9,349 bases of DNA from a candidate division WWE3 bacterium (GTDB taxonomy: Bacteria; Patescibacteriota; WWE3; UBA101185; UBA10185). Made by a program: the position numbers and the translations under genes. Positions 5,427-9,349 of this stretch are shown here, one piece after another (positions within the stretch are counted from its first letter, which is position 1; each line of letters starts with the position of its first letter). The DNA lies in contig PXDX01000113.1 of NCBI GenBank assembly GCA_003564915.1, positions 1 through 9,349 of the forward strand. The letters run 5' to 3'. A model generated the notes under the pieces. That model was not told where the DNA came from. It did not search any database and saw only the letters and a program-made list of their open reading frames with translations.

Positions 5427-6899
5427 CTATTTATCAATTTTGATGAAAATAGCACTGCCCTCGAAAGATCTTATTCTCTTCCAGTCAGAGGAGTTTTCCA
5501 AAGCCTTGGTGAAATCCCCCTCATGGTAAAGAGCCCAGCTTACCGTGTATTTTTCCAATAGATCCAAGCCCTCTTCCGTCCCCTCAGTGATTTCAATATA
5601 ATCTTCAAGGAGGGAGTAGTCGTTTTCTCTCCAGGAAGGCATACGGCCGTCTATGAAAGTTCTGTGTTCGGGCAGTTGCCAGATCAAATAACCTCCCCAA
5701 CCATATGGATTGAACATTTTCCCTTGTAAGCCCTCGCTTTTTATGAAATTTATCTCTTCGTAAGGATAATTGAATTCCTTGGACCAGCGGGAATGGTTGG
5801 AAGCCAAATAAAGCTTTCGTGTAAAGTTGATAGCGGAAGTAGTTAAAATAATTATTCCTAGTACTTTACCGGTAAGCACAATTTTTTTCTTGTTCTTTTC
5901 TCCTAAAATCTGGAGGAGCTTTCTAAAGTCAGGCGCATGTTTTTCAAGCATCTCCATTGCCGGGAAAATTCCCAGTAAGTAGAAAACTCTGGAGAAGTAT
6001 TGGGATCTTGTCGAAGCAAGAAGAAAGAAAGACGCAGCTAGTATCAACCAAGCCCTTGATCTTTTATTTTTCATTTCTATTAATCCGGCAGTGAGCAGTC
6101 CTGAAAGAACAAAAAAGACCATCATTTTGTTACAATTGCTCATGGGAACCCACTCCGCTATCCAAGAAAATTGAAGAGGATGTGTTTCTTTGAGTAACGT
6201 TTCCCACAGCCCCACTCCGTATGGGTTTATCAAAGTTACCCCTATACAGGCAATTGAAGTTGCATGCGTTACTAAGTTTTCCCTCTTTACACCATCTAAA
6301 AGTAATATTCGAATATTGTAAATTCCAAGTACAAATAGGCCCAATGTAAAATCAGCGTGGGTATTAGCCCAGATCAAAAACAGCAAGGGCAGGAACTTTA
6401 TAACGCTTTTTTTGTAGAGAAGAACGTATACAAGAAATAACATAAAAATGGAACTGTAAAGCAGGGGCCGTACCGGAGCAAGGAAGAAGACCAGTCCGAT
6501 AAATAGAAGAACCGACCCCGATATTACCTGCCATGTACGGAAGGGCCCACTTTTCAATATGAGAATAATTGATCCGCTCAATATTGCGGCAAGAATAACC
6601 CCGGCTACCGCTTCTCCTACGCTGGAATAAAGAGAATAAGACACGACTTGTGCCGTCCAGTAGGAATTCGCCCACTCGTAGTTCTCCATGTTATAGGAAA
6701 AGGTGTTCTCTCTGAGAAACTCACGATTTTGTATCAAGTACTCTCCGTACTTGAAATGCCAACCAAAATCCGGATCCCGCGGAGCTGTGAAGAGAATAAA
6801 TATGCCCGCCAGAAAAGTTAGAAAAATAAAAATGAAATTTCTATTACCAAAAAATCTCATAGATGGTGCGATTCTCTCATAAAGCTTTATTTTGGACAA
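5427..6899 (-). CDS. Polytopic membrane protein, GT-C glycosyltransferase-like, substrate unknown
   Basis: The 490-residue protein has around ten hydrophobic helices from about residue 20 to 365, followed by a soluble C-terminal part. After the first helix comes RDPDFGWHFKYGEYL (41-55) and FSYNMENYEWANSYW, the acidic first-loop pattern of a large family of GT-C-like membrane proteins (typically D-x-D-x-W-W-H then a W-x-x-x-E/W segment). The C-terminal part has FNPYGWGGYLIWQLP and FIDGRMPSW, a second hallmark of the same family, followed by LLEDYIEI and the Trp/Tyr-rich end. Such proteins are thought to act on lipid-linked sugars outside the membrane, but no reaction is proven for this group. 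The start may be TTG at 6899, as given, or the ATG at 6860 (residue 14), right before the first helix; neither has a good ribosome site. It lies 17 bases after the SpoIID gene and is probably co-transcribed with it. Confidence 0.75.
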   Translation of the reverse strand: MSKIKLYERIAPSMRFFGNRNFIFIFLTFLAGIFILFTAPRDPDFGWHFKYGEYLIQNREFLRENTFSYNMENYEWANSYWTAQVVSYSLYSSVGEAVAGVILAAILSGSIILILKSGPFRTWQVISGSVLLFIGLVFFLAPVRPLLYSSIFMLFLVYVLLYKKSVIKFLPLLFLIWANTHADFTLGLFVLGIYNIRILLLDGVKRENLVTHATSIACIGVTLINPYGVGLWETLLKETHPLQFSWIAEWVPMSNCNKMMVFFVLSGLLTAGLIEMKNKRSRAWLILAASFFLLASTRSQYFSRVFYLLGIFPAMEMLEKHAPDFRKLLQILGEKNKKKIVLTGKVLGIIILTTSAINFTRKLYLASNHSRWSKEFNYPYEEINFIKSEGLQGKMFNPYGWGGYLIWQLPEHRTFIDGRMPSWRENDYSLLEDYIEITEGTEEGLDLLEKYTVSWALYHEGDFTKALENSSDWKRIRSFEGSAIFIKIDK

Positions 6900-6916
6900 G
6901 AAAGCTTTCGGGAAAA

Positions 6917-8803
6917 TTATTTAGCCATTTTTATATCGTAAAGGAAGTTCTTTCGTATTACATCTCTCTCTATTCTTATGTACCCCGGCGCCCTGATCCA
7001 CACAATAAAAGCAAAATCCTGTCCGTTGATACATTTGTTCCCTCTGTTGGTGTTAAAGCATATTTCCAGAGTTACTCCGTTAGCGATTGTGGGTTTACTT
7101 ACATCAGAGATGTTAGTATATTTTTCATCATATTTGTCTGCTACTTCCGCCATTTCCTGCATAGAGTACCCGCTTCCGGACCAACAGGCTCTTGAAACAG
7201 GGTATATGTTATCTCTTTCCTCGTCCGTACCTTTTCTCCAGACAACCCAGGCATTTAAAAGATCCGTCATTTCTTCCATGTTGAGCCATGGAGTGGTTCT
7301 TCCGCAATAATCTGTGCTTGCCGGATTTCTCGGATGGTTGTACCAGGCTCTATAAAACCCCCAAGCCCCCGCGGCCTTCTCGTAAGCATCGTTAGGCCAA
7401 TCTCCATAAGTGTCCCAACCGCTTTGATATAGGTATCCTCCAGTACTGGATGAGTACATTCCGTATCCTTCAGCTTTAATACTTCCACCAATAATAATAT
7501 TTTTGGTTTCATCGACGGCCTCTTTCCATTCTTTGGGAGGATTGTCGCTTTTACTCTTTAAAAATACTTGACAGCTCTGTGTGGTACAGATTCCCCCATC
7601 CCTTTTGTAATAGGGACTAAGCTCCATTTCTCTATAAGCGTAGGCTCTCGCCGCTATTGCTTGAGCTTTTAGAGCGTCCTTAGGCCATGTGTGAGGCATT
7701 TCAGCCAATCCGTAGAGATATTTCTGAAAATCCATCTCTCCATAACCCTGCACCTCAATCTTTTTGGGAAAATCATCTTTTTCTTTTGGCCCCTCCCCGT
7801 AGTAATAGCTCAAAATATCTTTATAGCTTTGTCCGTCCTCTGCGCGTCCTTTAGCCCCGTACTGGCTCATACCGTATCTGTGAGTAAAAGCTCCGTAGCT
7901 CATTAAAGCAAAAGCGGGCCTGTAAGGAGGGTCGGGCAATTTGTATTCGGGGGCCTCATATCCGCTGATGACCCCTCCGCTGTCCTTTAGCTGAAGTACA
8001 GCCTGTTGTTTTGCTGAAAGCCTGGCAATTTCCTCCTCCAAAGATAGCAGCTTTTCGGATTTTTCCTCCCTCTCCTGCTCTAAACGAACCTTCTCTTCTT
8101 CAGCGACCGTCTTTTCTCCTGCAATCCCATCCCGTACATTAATAAGATTCTGTTGTTGTCTGGTTATATCGGCTTTGATGTTCAAAGCCTCTTCTTTATC
8201 CTGCTCAAAACTGATGATCTCCTCATTCAAAATCCTTATCCAATTGATGTTTTCATAGCTTACAGCACGGTCATAGACAAAATCTGCGGCTGTATACTCA
8301 AGGCCTACCCACTCCGCCACAACCTTACTGCTGGTCAGCAGTTTCTCCCAAAAAGATAGCGTATGGCTTTTAGATAGGTTTCTTATCGCCAAATTTCTAA
8401 GCTCCTCTTTTTTACTCAGCGTTTCTTTTCTGTCCGCCAAGTTGTCGTTTATTATATTTATCTCGTTTTCAAGATAGTTGATCTCATTTTGGAGTTGATT
8501 TATTTCTTCTTGAGTGAATGATATTTGAGAAGCTAATTGAGAGATTTTGTCCGATATTTCCGACGTTTTCTCCCGTATCTCCCTAAGTTTCGATTGTATC
8601 GATGTATATTCCTTTTCCTTTTCTTTTTTTTGGTCTTCGTAACAAGCCGCTCTTTTATCCAGATCTGCGATATTACTACATTCGTCTGCACGGGTTGGTG
8701 TTCCGAGAAATATTAGGATCAAAATGGAAATTGATAGCAGAATGATAGCAAGTTTAATTCCTTGACTAAATGGTGTCTTACCACCATAATTTAAGGCAGC
8801 CAT
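6917..8803 (-). CDS. SpoIID/LytB-domain protein with signal sequence and long coiled coil
   Basis: The 628-residue protein (from ATG 8803) has a hydrophobic segment at about 14-36 ending TRADEC, a probable signal peptide or anchor. A Glu/Lys-rich coiled coil covers ~55-270 with one break near 147-185. A SpoIID-type domain covers ~297-500. The motif RYGMSQYGAKGRAEDGQSY (~309-327) comes first, then GLAEMPHTWPKDALKAQAIA (~365-384), whose Glu368 matches the catalytic residue of the SpoIID lytic transglycosylase. CTTQSCQV (~406-413) fits the conserved Cys-containing metal-site region, and STGGYLYQSGWDTYG follows. The C-terminal ~130 residues hold extra cysteines and are unassigned. The likely role is peptidoglycan cleavage outside the membrane, positioned by the coiled coil. 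The frame continues to a TTG at 8809, but the ATG at 8803 fits the promoter exactly. It is divergent from a T4SS pilin-like gene and precedes the polytopic membrane gene, so a wall-opening role for secretion or pili is plausible. Confidence 0.9.
   Translation of the reverse strand: MAALNYGGKTPFSQGIKLAIILLSISILILIFLGTPTRADECSNIADLDKRAACYEDQKKEKEKEYTSIQSKLREIREKTSEISDKISQLASQISFTQEEINQLQNEINYLENEINIINDNLADRKETLSKKEELRNLAIRNLSKSHTLSFWEKLLTSSKVVAEWVGLEYTAADFVYDRAVSYENINWIRILNEEIISFEQDKEEALNIKADITRQQQNLINVRDGIAGEKTVAEEEKVRLEQEREEKSEKLLSLEEEIARLSAKQQAVLQLKDSGGVISGYEAPEYKLPDPPYRPAFALMSYGAFTHRYGMSQYGAKGRAEDGQSYKDILSYYYGEGPKEKDDFPKKIEVQGYGEMDFQKYLYGLAEMPHTWPKDALKAQAIAARAYAYREMELSPYYKRDGGICTTQSCQVFLKSKSDNPPKEWKEAVDETKNIIIGGSIKAEGYGMYSSSTGGYLYQSGWDTYGDWPNDAYEKAAGAWGFYRAWYNHPRNPASTDYCGRTTPWLNMEEMTDLLNAWVVWRKGTDEERDNIYPVSRACWSGSGYSMQEMAEVADKYDEKYTNISDVSKPTIANGVTLEICFNTNRGNKCINGQDFAFIVWIRAPGYIRIERDVIRKNFLYDIKMAK
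8762..8790 (+). promoter_or_regulatory. Promoter of the pilin-like gene (TTGACT-N17-CATAAT)
   Basis: TTGACT (8762-8767; 5 of 6) and CATAAT (8785-8790; 5 of 6) are exactly 17 bases apart. Transcription would start near 8797, 5 bases before the ATG at 8802. The whole promoter lies within the first codons of the SpoIID gene on the other strand. AAGG (8793-8796) before the ATG could act as a ribosome site only if transcription began further upstream. Confidence 0.65.
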
Positions 8804-9206
8804 GTCCAAATTATATCAAAGAAAGAGTTTCTTACTAAGATTGGCGGTTTTTGGATCCGTGTTGGGGGTTTTTCATGGAAAAGTTTTTGCAGATGAGTTC
8901 GGAGAAAGTTTTTGGGATGCCTTTAGAGAATTTATGGATGAAGCGACACAAGTCGCAGGCTGGCTGAGACCCGGGCAGTTTTTTCGAATGTTATTCAACT
9001 TTCTTCTTCCCTTGGCCATAATAGTAGCCGTTGCCATAATTGGGATCAGCGGTTACGGGTTAATGACCAGTGAAGGAGATCCTCGGAAAGTTCAGACATC
9101 CAAAGATAATCTTTTCTCTGCTATAATGGGGCTTGTATTTGTGCTATTGGCTATTGTAATATATAGAGTTATAGTAACTGGTCTGTTGGGCGAGGATTTT
9201 CCTTAG
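8802..9206 (+). CDS. T4SS pilin-like protein (VirB2/TrbC-like), secreted, two membrane helices
   Basis: The 134-residue protein has a basic start (MSKLYQRKSFLLR), a hydrophobic stretch and a clear signal-peptidase site after VFA (residue 30). A short amphipathic region (~31-60) follows, then two membrane helices at ~64-86 and ~103-127. The loop between them, GYGLMTSEGDPRKVQTSKDN (~84-103), is the hallmark of the two-helix VirB2/TrbC-like T4SS pilin family common in CPR bacteria, which typically read GG/GY-x4-S-x-GDP-x-K. Such subunits polymerise into pili or line a secretion channel; here a membrane or pilus role is expected but not shown. Its ATG at 8802 overlaps that of the divergent SpoIID gene within CATG. 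The next gene begins 43 bp downstream on the same strand and is probably in the same transcript. Confidence 0.85.
   Translation: MSKLYQRKSFLLRLAVFGSVLGVFHGKVFADEFGESFWDAFREFMDEATQVAGWLRPGQFFRMLFNFLLPLAIIVAVAIIGISGYGLMTSEGDPRKVQTSKDNLFSAIMGLVFVLLAIVIYRVIVTGLLGEDFP
8810..8818 (-). promoter_or_regulatory. Extended -10 promoter of the SpoIID gene, leaderless
   Basis: On the minus strand TGATATAAT (8818 to 8810) is a perfect extended -10 element. Six bases separate it from the ATG at 8803, so the normal transcription start coincides with the A of the start codon. It lies inside the first codons of the divergent pilin-like gene. The -35 region (TTAGTA, 8838 to 8833) is weak. Confidence 0.65.
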
Positions 9207-9232
9207 ACCCACGTCCAAATTTAGTTTATTTT

Positions 9233-9242
9233 AAAGGAGGTG
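9233..9242 (+). promoter_or_regulatory. Consensus Shine-Dalgarno site of the last gene
   Basis: AAAGGAGGTG, with nine bases (AAGGAGGTG) complementary to the usual 3' end of 16S rRNA, lies before the ATG at 9250; core AGGAGG to ATG is 9 bases. It fixes the start of the truncated gene and suggests strong translation. Confidence 0.85.
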
Positions 9243-9249
9243 TATTTTA

Positions 9250-9349
9250 ATGTTACAGCAAGTGTATGCTCAGGGAGTGAATTTAACTCCGGTTGATCCA
9301 TTAAACCGTTTTAGGAGCGTGGCCGATATATTCGGATTTGTCTTAAACG
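9250..9349 (+). CDS. 5' end of a gene, probably another T4SS pilin-like/secreted protein (truncated)
   Basis: Only the first 33 codons are inside the window, starting MLQQVYAQGVNLTPVDPLNRF and continuing RSVADIFGFVLN into the right edge. There is no long hydrophobic signal in this part, but a hydrophobic stretch is beginning at the edge (IFGFVLN), as in short CPR proteins with two membrane helices that follow VirB2/TrbC-like genes. The family call is therefore tentative and rests on the start and the neighbour. The frame is set by a near-perfect Shine-Dalgarno sequence. It follows the pilin-like gene by 43 bp on the same strand and no separate promoter is obvious, so co-transcription is likely. 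Confidence 0.6.
   Translation, partial: MLQQVYAQGVNLTPVDPLNRFRSVADIFGFVLN

Noticed and set aside
8804..8809. TTG start at 8809 for the SpoIID gene
   Set aside because: It adds only two residues, lies upstream of the predicted transcription start, and an ATG follows at 8803.
1..9349. tRNA, rRNA, CRISPR array or insertion sequence
   Set aside because: No cloverleaf-like segment, no regularly spaced repeats, and no transposase or terminal inverted repeats were seen.

Overview
The window looks like part of a Candidate Phyla Radiation (Patescibacteria) chromosome. The case rests on family content: a stand-alone 5'-3' exonuclease, a membrane-anchored degenerate phosphatase/beta-propeller protein, a two-helix type IV secretion pilin-like protein, and a coiled-coil SpoIID protein. 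Overall base composition is moderate. The stop codons I read are TAA, TAG and one TGA, which fits the ordinary bacterial code. The phylum-level call is inference and no finer placement is possible.

Layout, left to right. (1) 1-527 (+) is the 3' end of a 5'-3' exonuclease that finishes in a sliding-clamp-binding tail. (2) 618-797 (-) is a small gene for a 59-residue secreted peptide. It has a complete promoter, a strong Shine-Dalgarno sequence and a hairpin terminator of its own, and is easily missed. (3) tsaD (+, t6A tRNA modification) follows, transcribed divergently from the peptide gene. (4) A 208-bp spacer carries a palindrome and two DnaA-box-like repeats. (5) A ComF-type phosphoribosyltransferase (+) comes next. 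(6) Five minus-strand genes follow in two probable operons: a SpoIID/coiled-coil envelope protein with a polytopic membrane protein (8803 to 5427), then a PH-domain membrane protein, a two-helix membrane protein and a phosphatase-like/propeller protein (5290 to 2814). (7) At the right end, divergent from SpoIID, are a pilin-like T4SS protein and the start of another gene (+).

Most of the minus-strand block and the right end concerns the cell surface: peptidoglycan cleavage or remodelling, membrane proteins with outward-facing domains, and pilin-like secretion components. The left part is housekeeping (DNA repair/replication, tRNA modification) plus competence-type DNA uptake.

The most striking regulatory pattern is in the gene starts. 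Several genes have a TATAAT or near-TATAAT box so close to the start codon that the mRNA would be leaderless or nearly so (tsaD, the PH gene, SpoIID, pilin). Strong Shine-Dalgarno sequences occur only before the small secreted peptide and the last gene. The SpoIID and pilin genes are divergent with their ATG codons overlapping in a single CATG, so their predicted transcripts overlap at the 5' ends.
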